NCBI GenBank assembly: GCA_963669155.1
Contig: OZ022584.1
Coordinates: forward strand, 4,223,724 to 4,287,723
DNA: 64,000 nucleotides
Source of the DNA: Arbacia lixula
Taxonomy: Eukaryota; Echinodermata; Echinoidea; Arbacioida; Arbaciidae
Reading direction: 5' to 3'
The position numbers were made by a program, and so were the translations under genes. Positions 30,701 through 38,110 of the stretch are shown here, in pieces (the first letter of the stretch is position 1; the number at the start of each line of letters is the position of its first letter). A model generated the notes under the pieces. That model ran no database searches and had not been told where the DNA came from. It worked only from the letters and a program-made list of their open reading frames with translations.

Positions 30701-33700
30701 ACAATTCACAGGTTGATGAGAACAAAACATGTATACATCGTTTATCCTATGACAGGGACTCCTTGTTAAGAGTTTACTACCTCTCTCACAAACAATTTCA
30801 TTGTCTACTTAAGCATGAAGTACTTGATAAAATTAGCCTACTCGGGATATCTCGTAAACCATGTGTACAAAGAAAACCTAGGAAACATAGGCATCGGGGT
30901 AAACGTGGCGGTCAAAGAAAGCAACGTCAGATTCCAGTGCTTGTCTCCATGACTCGACCTAATAGACCGTCTATTCATCGTGGTGTCGTTAAGAATAATC
31001 TTGTACCAATCAAGCTATTTGACCCATGTAACTCACCAAATATTAAACTTTGTCTGTGGAATGCTCATTCAATAAGAAACAAAACTTTTCTCCTCCACGA
31101 TTATATATTAGAATATGACTTAGATATAATGATGATCACTGAAACTTGGCTCCATGTTGATGATCCAGTAGTCATTAATGAATGTACACCCCCTGGGTAC
31201 GCCATGTTCAGTATACCTAGACTTACTGACCACCATGGGGGAATTGCTATTTTATATAAATCTCTTTTGAACTTGACTGTCAATTCTCATGCCCCTATTG
31301 ACATTCAAAATAAGTTCAAGAGCTTTGAACTTGCCCGTGTGGTTTATCGACACAAAACTGGTAACATTCATATATTTGTGATCTATAGGCCTCCACCTTC
31401 GGCATCAAACGGTCTACATCTTAGTGATTTTCTAGTTGAATTTGAAACCCTGGTAAATGAGATTTCTCTTTTACCTGGTCATGTTATCATGGCTGGTGAT
31501 TTCAATGTGTACATCCAGGTCCGATGTCAAACAATTCTTGTCAATCATTGAAACTGGTAGTATGATCCAGCATGTTAATGGCGCAACACACAAATTTGGC
31601 CACACTTTAGATCTTGTAATGTCCAGGAAACTCATAAATCCTGGTTGCTCTGTACTAGAAGATAACTCCAATAACACTTTGATTGATCGTCAGATACATG
31701 ACGTCACTATTCATGAGAATTTTCTCTCTGATCATCATTGTGTACATTTTTGTTATAGCCCAGTAGAAATTCCTGCAGCTGAGAGGTCTCGGCACACAGT
31801 CCGAAAGTTCAAAGATATTAATCCTGATAGTTTTTCTTTGATGCTTTCTAACAATCTTAAAACACTTGTGGACAGCGGTGACGTGAATGCTCTCTTGCAG
31901 GATTATACTACGGCAGTTAAGGAATGTCTTGACAAGCATGCACCTAAAAAATCGTGTGTGAAGTCTGTTCGTATCCGCAATCCTTGGATAAATGCAGATG
32001 TTCTCTCTGCACGTAGGTCTAGGCGGCAAGCTGAAAGAAGATGGAAGAAACATCGTACTGATGATAACCGTGCACTATATGTTGCAGCAAATAAACTTGT
32101 CAATGATGCAATAATACATGCTAAAGAGTCATTTTTAGATGATAGACTTACTGATGCTGATGCTAAAACTATCTTCTCCACTCTCGATAGTCTTCTTAAC
32201 AGGGACAAGAAACTACTTCCAAGTAAGAATTGTTCTCCTGTGTCCTTGGTATCAAGATTTAGAGAACTCTTTGTTGAGAAGATTGTTAGGATTCGTGAGA
32301 GCCTAGACAGTACCAATAATCAGGAACTTGATCAATGTCCTCAGAGTGACAATACATGCTCTTTCTCTGCCTTTGATGTTATCTCTGAAGAAAATTTAAA
32401 GATTATCATCACTAAAATGTCTAATGCTTCTTGCTCGTTGGACGTTGAACCAACATGGCATTTAAAGAAATATGTTTTGTATCATATATCGGCTCTCACC
32501 AAGGTGGTCAATTCCTCTTTACAATCAGGAGTTTTTCCAGTAGCATGTCACCAGGCCTTAATCACACCTGTGCTTAAGAAACCTACACTAGATTATCAAG
32601 ATCTGAAAAATTATAGACCTGTCAGTAATTTAAGTTTTGTAGCTAAAGTTATTGAGAAAGCTGCAGCGTCTCAATTGGTTGAATACCTCACTACTAACAA
32701 CTTATATGATCCTATGCAATCAGCCTATCGAATTAATTTTAGTACTGAAACTGCTCTTCTAAAGCTTCAAAATGACACATTATCTTATTTCGACCAACGA
32801 AAGGCGGTTTTTCTTGTGCTTCTGGATCTGAGTGCAGCCTTTGACACGGTTGACCACAAGATCTTGGTAAAACGACTTGAATCAAATTTTAAGGTGTCAA
32901 ATGTTGCTCTACAATGGTTGCACTCATATCTCACTGGCTGGACATCTCGTGTTAAAATATCAGAGCAAGTTTCAGCTCCTTGGACTTGCGAATACGGTGT
33001 CCCCCAAGGGTCTGTTATGGGCCCTATACTCTTCAATGTTTATATCACTCCTGTGTCAACTATAATTCGTAAGCACAATCTTTTCTATCTTATCTATGCC
33101 GATGATATTCAACTATATGATGCGTTTGATCCTCGTTCACCATCAAGTATGCAAGAAGTGTTAGAAAGAATTTCGTTATGTATTGCTGAGATAAACACGT
33201 GGATGACTTCAAATTTCCTCAAACTAAATGTTTCTAAAACTGAATTCACTATACTATGTCGGAAAAAACCAATTCAATCAAAATCTATCCAACGTAAAAC
33301 TCAATGTATGTGATAATGAAATTGCACTATCCTCTAAAGTTAAGAATCTTGGCATATGTATTGACTCGTGCTTTACACTCTCATCTCACGTCAGTAATAC
33401 TGTACGTACCTGTCATGCCTGTAATTTCCATCTTAAGAATCTGTGGCGCATTAGAAAATTTATCAATGAGAAAACTTGCCATCATGCAGTTAGGGCACTT
33501 GTACTTTCTCGACTTGACTATTGTAACAGTCTCTTTTCAGTTCTTTGTGTTAAAGATCAGAAAAAACTTCAGAGTGTTCAGAATCGTGCCGCACGTTTAG
33601 TGTTTTCAGTTGGTCGCAATATACATACGTCTCCTTTGATTAGGGAACTCCATTGGCTCCCTTTTTCTCAACGTGTCAAGTTCAAACTTTGTCTGTACAT

Positions 33701-34259
33701 TTATAAATTGATTAACAGTACTGGTCCTTCATATCTTGTAAACACAATTGCTCATTACACACCTGCTCGTAATCTACGTTCCCAAAATGATACCACCAAA
33801 CTTGTTATTCCGAGAACAAACCTCTCCATAGCAGAAAAACGTTTTAGTATAGCTGGATCTAGAGTTTGGAATACACTCCCCTCTTCCATCCGAACAACAC
33901 CGACCATATCATCTTTCAAACGACAACTCAAGTCATATCTTTTTCCAAATATGTAGTTTTATATTTTCATTTAATGTGTATTTGTTTTGATGATTTTTGC
34001 TATCACTATTTGGTTTGACTTGGCTAACCCATCTGGGGCCTGGTGGCCTCAAGTGCTATACTAGAGCTTCTGTGAGTAATGTGCTGACCGGGCTTGTCCC
34101 TTAAATTGTTGGTGAACGAAGCAGCAAGCAAGAGGCTACCAGGCCTCATCTGGCACAGTTGAGAACTCCAATGGTTGATGCAATTTAATGTATATATTTA
34201 TATTTTATATCTGATTGTAAGCGCTGTGATACTTTTTGTGTATAGCGCAGATAAATAAC

Positions 34260-34293
<34 letters not shown>

Positions 34294-36161
34294 TCATCAT
34301 TGTGAGATGAGTAGTAGTAGACTCCTATCTGGCATCCAGAAATCATACAAGCATGAGACCCGTGGTCATAGCGGGTCGTCATTTCGTTGAGTACGAGTCC
34401 TTCAGTCTTTACTGCTTCTACCCCTTAGCTTTAATATGGTTGTTTCATACCAATAAACTCAATGTCCTCTTTAAAAGAAAATAGTTAGAATTTAAGGAAA
34501 ACTATGGAAAACGAAAACACATGTCATGAATTAAGCGTTCATTCTTTCACCAATCTTCCACGTCTTTGCTCTTGTGATTTCGAGACAGCAGACAACAAGA
34601 TATAATATGAAAGGATACCTTGGTTTGCCATGGTCGTAAAGTGCCAAAGTGCCTGGTGGACACTTAACACCTTTTAACGGATCGATAGCGCACAAAGACT
34701 AAAACTAAATGACATTAGCCCTTACCAATAGTACAGGTGTCTGTATCATGTAATTTCTATTCAAAATTTTGGACTCTCTTTAGTCGTCTGGTTAAAGATG
34801 ATCCGTCCCTTTTACAAACATATGCAAACTTCGTGAAAGTTTGCACATATTTAGCACGTATCTTTGGAATACCAACTGTGATATTCTAATGTCAGAGGTG
34901 CTGTAACTCCCATAGAATAAATGAAAATCTAACTGGTTTTCACTGAGATTTGATTCTAATTCATTGCCGATCATTGACACAATTTGAAATTACGACTATT
35001 TTCGTGGTACGAAAAAAGAAAACTCGATCATTTATCGAAGATTATTTCCTCAAAACCGAATATTACGCTTTGTCGATTCCAGGGAAGGGTTAAATAGCCG
35101 CTCTCTCTCTCTAAAAAAGACAAAGTCAGGGAACTTTCAGAATTAGGTCTGCAAAAGAGACGGGCTACCTTAAATGTCACTATATCAGTGAAGATGCGAG
35201 TATGATGAGAGTGTATGTGGAAGGTCAAGGCTTGAATAGTGCATTCAAATTTCAACCTTGTTGAAACCCAACCAATTAAAAACAAGGCCACAACCGCTCA
35301 GTTGTTTATCAGGGAGATAGTTACACTTGGGTCCGGGGTTGTAGCCACCGTAAGCCCAAAATAATCATGCCATCCGAATGTAAACATACGCCCCGCATCC
35401 AGGTATTTACCCCTTGATGGGATGTTCCGTTTGCCCAAGCACCAAACTCAATGGATTGCGTGAGCACGAATGTACTTCCCGAATGTAACATTTATCCTTG
35501 GTGAGGCACTTAACATTTGGTTTATGTATCTAGCCTTGGTTACTATTTTTTTCCTCTTTGAGCTAGTCGTGGGAATGAATGGCAAATCGTTGATTTATTA
35601 CCCTCTCGACACGCCACAGACCAAAGGCATGTCTACAAACTAATCAAAAACTAACCTTTGTTGCCATTTACGTTCATTCCACAGTAACGATTAAACACTT
35701 TGTGTGACAGACAAACAATATATCTACTGTGTCAACTCAGCAAAAATTGATAATGTATACTATGCCTTATGAAAAGCATGGAGGCATTTTTAAAACGTCA
35801 TATCTATGTGTGTAGGATCAATGTATAATAGTATCTAACCATTCAGCTCTTGCACGTTTTTAACTTTCTCTCTCCCATCTCAGGTCAGTCAATCGACAGG
35901 ACGGGGTCGTACACCAGTGCTATCTGGGCCTTCATAGCTATGTATGTCGTCATCGCCCTGCTCTTCATCGCGGCACCCCTGTATCAACGGAGGTACGCGC
36001 CTCACCGTTATGTCCTCATGGACATACACCGACTCAAGAGAGCAACGCAATCACAACATGATCACGAAGCTCAAATCTTGAAATCAACTGAAATTAACCT
36101 AGATGGAAAGGACTGTCAGGAGGCAAATGACCAGGCTTATATCATTGAAACCTCACTGTAA
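18566..36161 (+). CDS. SLC16/monocarboxylate-transporter-like protein, complete six-exon gene (528 aa)
   Basis: Coding exons: 18566-18725, 20440-20736, 27400-27881, 28939-29164, 29875-30018, 35884-36161. All borders are GT/AG, phases are compatible (1,1,0,1,1), and the sum is 1587 nt including TAA. The protein is a plasma-membrane-type MFS carrier with 12 predicted segments: one in exon 1, segments 2-5 mainly in exon 2, 6-7 in exon 3 around a charged loop (about 195-280), 8-10 in exon 4 and the start of exon 5, 11-12 in exons 5-6. Family marks are WGWAVV near the N-terminus, YGIFFVE, and the segment 4-5 stretch SYFPNK...RASGIALSG. Residues needed for proton-lactate coupling in MCT1 (Lys38, Asp302, Arg306) align by eye with Tyr33, Thr338 and Lys342, so substrate and coupling are unknown. 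It resembles orphan or MCT12/13-like members more than MCT1-4. Confidence 0.88.
19640..19925. repeat. Degenerate minisatellite in intron 1 (copy at 53706-53992)
   Basis: Repeats of ATTATCTTGCCAAG at irregular spacing (about 19649, 19742, 19792, 19850), alternating with ATGTCGCCAT / ATGGCGACAT palindromic strings. The short ORFs here are side effects. Confidence 0.6.
19959..20226. mobile_element. hAT-type MITE in intron 1
   Basis: Terminal inverted repeats CAGGGCCGTCACCAG (left) and, reverse-complemented, CAGGGCCGTCGCCAG (right), with 5-bp direct repeats AATGC on both sides. The inside is only G-, C- and T-runs. The second copy is 54025-54326. Confidence 0.75.
20440..20736 (+). CDS. MCT gene 1, exon 2
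   Basis: Acceptor GATTTACAG, donor GTAGGT. Encodes WVGTFPVGLSVLVAPLAHI through RASGIALSGCSL, including the segment 4-5 region (SYFPNKNSSRASGIA) that matches the second MCT signature loosely. 297 nt, phase 1 to 1. Identical protein in copy 2. Confidence 0.88.
21157..22008 (+). pseudogene. C-terminal fragment of a REL-type (R2/HERO-like) LINE in intron 2
   Basis: Reading across frames gives WQSIMYNMPARVLKFLVN, then TDTLNTRANL, then RCNHYPGRETLKHVLNHCPL (zinc knuckle with the usual HVL..C), then LLFELTVLFE and VHQYKLDKYARL (the ELT and K..KY part of the restriction-like endonuclease). The same motif order occurs at the end of the 1001-residue protein at 6337-9342, but sequence identity is low, so this is another lineage. 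There are frameshifts and no RT. Copy 2: 55255-56106. Confidence 0.75.
22669..22851. repeat. 187-bp-class direct repeat, unit 1
   Basis: Runs from GCGCCCCGCCTTCTATAAAT to GACAGCTAAGTTT and recurs at 23522-23706, flanking the LINE fragment. The end of the unit is part of the inverted LINE segment on the minus strand. Confidence 0.8.
22743..22940 (-). pseudogene. Inverted LINE reverse-transcriptase N-terminal fragment
   Basis: The minus strand reads NGKKAVGVDGLHSKLLNLAV, then NYIGAPFTHIFKISLIASYI, then PMDFETAR before a stop. This is the standard block (K.VG.DG...KLLK.A...I..PL.HIF..S...G.IP..FK.A) just before the RT fingers of LINE proteins. It lies upstream of, and opposite to, the C-terminal part at 22943-23520. 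Confidence 0.75.
22943..23520 (+). pseudogene. LINE reverse-transcriptase C-terminal fragment
   Basis: Reads IIGVILDSQLVWSKHIETL, LYYALILPYIESSCTAWGS, LQNRYARFVLN, then in another frame LNWQSVEQRIEYHYCVIL and RSFVYIGSTLFNNLPISIQ. These are the conserved RT-thumb and tail motifs of CR1/Jockey-like LINEs. The 3' part continues past the second direct repeat to an AAAT tail at about 24090. Copy 2 at 57043-57620. Confidence 0.8.
23522..23706. repeat. 187-bp-class direct repeat, unit 2
   Basis: Nearly identical to unit 1 (ATATATCTTC for ATATCTCTTC is one difference). It interrupts the LINE tail: AAGAAGCACTCTCACAACT occurs both before (23390) and after it (23711). Confidence 0.8.
23707..24090 (+). 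repeat. LINE 3' UTR and AAAT-type tail
   Basis: Includes GGCACCATTGTGAGGCGG and CGGCCTACCCTGTAT, and ends AATAAATAAAT. The next element starts at once at 24091. Confidence 0.55.
24091..25668. mobile_element. TIR element of 1578 bp in intron 2
   Basis: The left end GGGTCAGTCCACGTCAAATC and the right end (reverse complement GGGTCAATCCACGTGAAATC) begin inverted repeats that extend through AACCCGACCC and TTCAAACTCGCACCAAATG. Flanked by AAAT on both sides, though the left AAAT belongs to a LINE tail, so the duplication is ambiguous. The 107-codon minus-strand ORF at 25507-25830 crosses the right end and is not a transposase. Superfamily unassigned. Copy 2: 58191-59770. Confidence 0.75.
25669..26500. 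other. Intron 2, no feature recognised
   Basis: A short ORF (25967-26188) without domain. Nothing else is supported. Confidence 0.4.
26501..27356 (-). mobile_element. Internally deleted Tc1-type element with about 250-bp inverted repeats
   Basis: The ends read ATAAATTGGCCAGCAAAAGA (left) and, reverse-complemented, ATAAACTGGCCAGTAAAAGA (right). Pairing continues about 240 bp inward through CACCCCATAGAAATAA and TTACAAAGAAATAAAATGAC. TA-rich flanks suit TA insertion. Between the arms lies the C-terminal transposase coding sequence. It is in intron 2, just before exon 3. Copy 2 at 60603-61458. Confidence 0.85.
26785..27192 (-). pseudogene. Tc1-like DD34E transposase, C-terminal 1/3 (135 aa frame)
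   Basis: Contains LFQQDNARPHTARF and CSPDVNPIEHLWDELGRRVR. The Asp of QQDN and the Glu of PIEHLW are separated by 34 residues, the DD34E spacing. The first catalytic Asp and the N-terminal paired-like DNA-binding domain are missing, because the right inverted repeat runs straight into the C-terminal part. It cannot encode active transposase but could be mobilised in trans. Confidence 0.9.
27400..27881 (+). CDS. MCT gene 1, exon 3
   Basis: Acceptor TTTTTCTGCAG, donor GTAAAG. Encodes MVSFAPLVSHLISKFGWRM (segment 5-6), a charged loop rich in Glu/Ser/Lys, then FDGVPLARLLLKAFTYPEML and segment 7 to YYINM. 482 nt, phase 1 to 0. Copy 2 differs at residue 231 (Arg here, Gln there). Confidence 0.88.
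27882..28938. other. Intron 3
   Basis: AT-rich. AATAAATGAATGAATAAG at about 28824-28842 looks like a retroelement tail, but no coding part is recognised. Confidence 0.4.
28939..29164 (+). CDS. MCT gene 1, exon 4
   Basis: Acceptor CTCTCCAG, donor GTAAGC. Encodes VSYMVSVGFSEADGALFISV, then IGASTICGKIAFAVIVEYL, to VLLFLAA. Thr338 and Lys342 stand where classical MCTs have the Asp/Arg pair. Noticeably GC-richer than its introns. Protein identical in copy 2. Confidence 0.9.
29330..29740 (+). pseudogene. Possible decayed LINE tail in intron 4
   Basis: LEKLQIVQNKALLCIQ at about 29375 matches the LQKLQNRA-type motif of LINE thumb regions. Later RRTLFETSD lies in another frame, and ATGAAATAAATAAAAC ends the stretch. 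Heavily broken. Present in copy 2 also. Confidence 0.4.
29756..29845. repeat. CT/C-rich low-complexity tract before exon 5
   Basis: TCTC repeats and C-runs in the polypyrimidine region upstream of the exon 5 acceptor. The C-run is longer in copy 2 (63921-63937). Confidence 0.8.
29875..30018 (+). CDS. MCT gene 1, exon 5
   Basis: Acceptor TTTTTGTCCAG, donor GTAAGT. Encodes VIGSVLLTSSSILAYTIP, then MQLFAPSRARFTTPVYLSSN and GIGLLMGSLV (segments 10-11). 144 nt, phase 1 to 1. Confidence 0.9.
30379..33956 (+). pseudogene. CR1/L2-like pol: 2A-like leader, APE endonuclease, RT (frameshifted)
   Basis: Frame 1 (30379-31551): N-terminal hydrophobic leader, 2A-like motif (residues 83-96), then endonuclease motifs LCLWNAHSIRNK, ITETWL, VIYRPPP and MAGDFN. 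A frameshift near 31520 moves to the frame 31457-33313, which completes the endonuclease (HTLDLVMSR, LSDHHCVHF) and carries RT: NYRPVSNLSFVAKVIEK, LDLSAAFDTVDH, GVPQGSVMGPILF, YADDIQLY. A second shift near 33290 leads to the frame ending at 33956 with LGICIDS, HWLPFSQRVKF and the C-terminal tail. All catalytic motifs are present, so the copy is fairly young. Confidence 0.88.
30625..30666 (+). other. 2A-like ribosome-skipping motif SLLTSGEVQSNPGP
   Basis: Residues 83-96 of the LINE frame. The 2A consensus is D(V/I)ExNPGP; here it reads EVQSNPGP, so the first Asp is Glu and the conserved Glu is Gln, with the NPGP core intact after a Leu-Leu stretch. It is preceded by about 90 residues starting with a signal-peptide-like MGLPKLILCLLLCTVV. 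In 2A peptides, translation skips the bond between the last Gly and Pro, which would separate this leader from the endonuclease/RT. Confidence 0.75.
34295..35883. other. Remainder of MCT intron 5
   Basis: No ORF with a domain. A CT-rich stretch (35862-35880) forms the polypyrimidine tract of the exon 6 acceptor. Confidence 0.45.
35884..36161 (+). CDS. MCT gene 1, exon 6 (terminal)
   Basis: Acceptor CTCCCATCTCAG. Reads GQSIDRTGSYTSAIWAFIAM, then YVVIALLFIAAPLY (segment 12), RRYAPHRYVLMDIHRLKRA and a polar tail ending ETSL, TAA at 36159-36161. Strongly conserved in DNA with the minus-strand pseudogene exon until RLKRAT, after which the tails differ. Confidence 0.9.
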
Positions 36162-36199
36162 TAACAACGGAATGATTTGGAACAATCAGTCCCTAAATA

Positions 36200-36275
36200 C
36201 GCGTATGTATGTTTGTGTGTGTGTATGCAGGGATGTGTGTGTTTGTGTGTTTGTGTTTGTGTGTGTGTGTCCCCC
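36200..36275. repeat. (TG)n-rich microsatellite downstream of gene 1
   Basis: TGTGTG and TTTGTG repeats. Cys-Val ORFs through it are artefacts. Confidence 0.9.
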
Positions 36276-36664
36276 TTTCCCTTCAAGATCCGCCACTGCA
36301 GACAAAGCCATGCTTGCAATGTCATTTCTCTCTAGCAACATGCATGAATCTCTTGTTATTTATAAAAGAGTTGACACAAATCACAAAATTGCACGAACCT
36401 ACACCAGATTGGGTGCGACCGAGGCGAGGATATCTTCTTGTCGGCTTTCCGCCTGATGTTAGTCCACAGGATACTGACCATTCCATACGTTCCTGCGCCA
36501 TTCAATTTTCGCTGATTGTTATTTGAACAAAAGGTGACAAAAATCATAAAAGTGCAACCTACAACAGATTGGAAGGCAATTAAAGCGAGGCTACTTGAGG
36601 CTTGATAATATTAAAAAGGTGTGTTTCCCCTTTTAGGGAAACTGTCGTTTTCTCTCTCTTTCTC

Positions 36665-36830
36665 CTGATACAATGGGCGGAAATCCCGGGGGGGGTCGCG
36701 TCCCCCCGAATAAAAATAGTGGAGGGACACAATATCAAATGTCCCCACCACTATTTTTAAAATTGTGGGGGGGGGGGGGGGGGACAACCCTCATCGAAAT
36801 GGTGAGGACACAATATCAAATGCCCCCCCC

Positions 36831-36861
<31 letters not shown>

Positions 36862-37045
36862 ACTGAGAGCATTTTCAGAGACTGGGCGGGATAAAAAAAA
36901 AAAAAACGAAGAAAAAAAAAAACCGCCCCAAAATCCCATCAGTACCCCCCCCCCCCCAACCCCCCCCCCCCCCCCCGCTCAGCTACTTCTTGAGGAAAAA
37001 CATGTCCCCTGTACCTTCGGGGAGCGATTTCCGCCCATGCCTGAT
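36665..37045 (-). repeat. G/C-run-rich repeat, inverted copy of 12941-13330
   Basis: Begins TGGGCGGAAATCCCGGGG and carries GGGACACAATATCAAATG units, a 38-bp C-dominated run (36823-36860) and C-runs to 36976, ending with a second GATTTCCGCCCATG. So the element has inverted GGGCGGAAAT-type ends at both sides (36674 and 37027). Confidence 0.7.
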
Positions 37046-37251
37046 ACTATATGAATAGATGAATGACTGAATTAACGCATATGTTTATTGTCCACAATAA
37101 TCACGTGGCGATGTTCCTTTCAACAGCATTACATAGTATTGACAAACAGTACAAGTGTACATTGACATTTAGATATACATGGATATAGACATTGCATATA
37201 TGACATCAAGACAGTAGTCTATGCAGAAACATGATATATATGTCAGTGCGT

Positions 37252-37278
37252 ACGCGCGCGTGTGTGTGTGTGTGTGTG
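37252..37278. repeat. (CG)(TG)n microsatellite
   Basis: CGCGCG followed by about nine TG units. Confidence 0.9.
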
Positions 37279-37599
37279 CTTGAGGGTAGACTTCATGACA
37301 ATTGGGTTGAATATACACCTGTCCCTAGATCTGTAATGAAGAGAACAAATATTTGAACATCATGACATAGCTCTGACCTCCATGTTATGATAAAGTTGAT
37401 CTCATTGTATGTAGATTTTCTCCTCGTGAGGCTATCATGTTACAATGTTGTCTTGCATTAATCATGGACCTATCATGGATAGACTGCGCTCGGAAAGACT
37501 TCCTTTGATCTATGATGACCGCCGCCTCATAAAAAATCAAGACATCCAGGTGTTTCTAACAATACGCTGTATTTCTACTTAGGCAGTGCCTTCTCTGAA

Positions 37600-38110
37600 T
37601 AACAAAATAAAATCTGGTTTGAGAAATATGTCAACCGTTCAGCCTTCGCTGGGAGTTCATAGCTGATCTTATTACACACACTAGAAGTTAGATTGGGGGT
37701 GAGCGAAGGGAAATTTTGATAAAATTGTAGAAAGAATTTGGTCCGTAACTTTTTCTGACATCTCCGCACATGAAATCGAGGTTGTTTCCGTGGAAGGTGA
37801 AACACTCAATAAACGATTGTCAACATATTTGTAAGGAAATATGATTGCCCAATGTGCTATATGGACATGTTTTCGACAGTATTCTCGATTTCTCAAAAAA
37901 ACGAAGCAACAATATAACTTCTGCACATGCACTTCAGTACATGAAGTGGTTCTGAAATCTGTGCATACGGAATATATATTCCTCTAAATGCATCCAAAAT
38001 TTGTCATGCTTGTTTGGCGGCGGATCTCCCTCGAGCAAAGAACCAAACGCGTAAAATATTCCATTGTGGTATCAATGCACGCGACTGCTGTAGGAATGAA
38101 TTACACATTC
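37600..38110 (-). repeat. Inverted relative of the 50740-51440 repeat
   Basis: The reverse complement contains AGTGTTTCACCTTCCACGG, AAATATGATTGCCCAATGTG (as read on plus) and the GGAGATCCGCCGCCAAACA block, matching 50880-51340. No coding function is supported. Confidence 0.6.

Larger units (their letters stand above)
30100..34294 (+). mobile_element. CR1/L2-like LINE in MCT intron 5
   Basis: In order: a leader, an N-terminal region with a 2A-like peptide, an APE-type endonuclease, RT, and a 3' UTR with TGATTGTAAGCGCTGTG ending in an ATT microsatellite (34260-34294). The ATT tail and the protein tail WNTLPSSIR...SSFKRQLKSYLF fit the L2/CR1 group. There is no separate ORF1. At least two frameshifts (about 31520 and 33290) make this copy inactive. 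The 5' boundary is approximate. It has the same orientation as the host gene and is absent from what is visible of copy 2, which ends before this intron. Confidence 0.85.

Noticed and set aside
36673..36939. Poly-Pro and poly-Gly ORFs
   Set aside because: They arise from C/G runs of a repeat, not from a gene.
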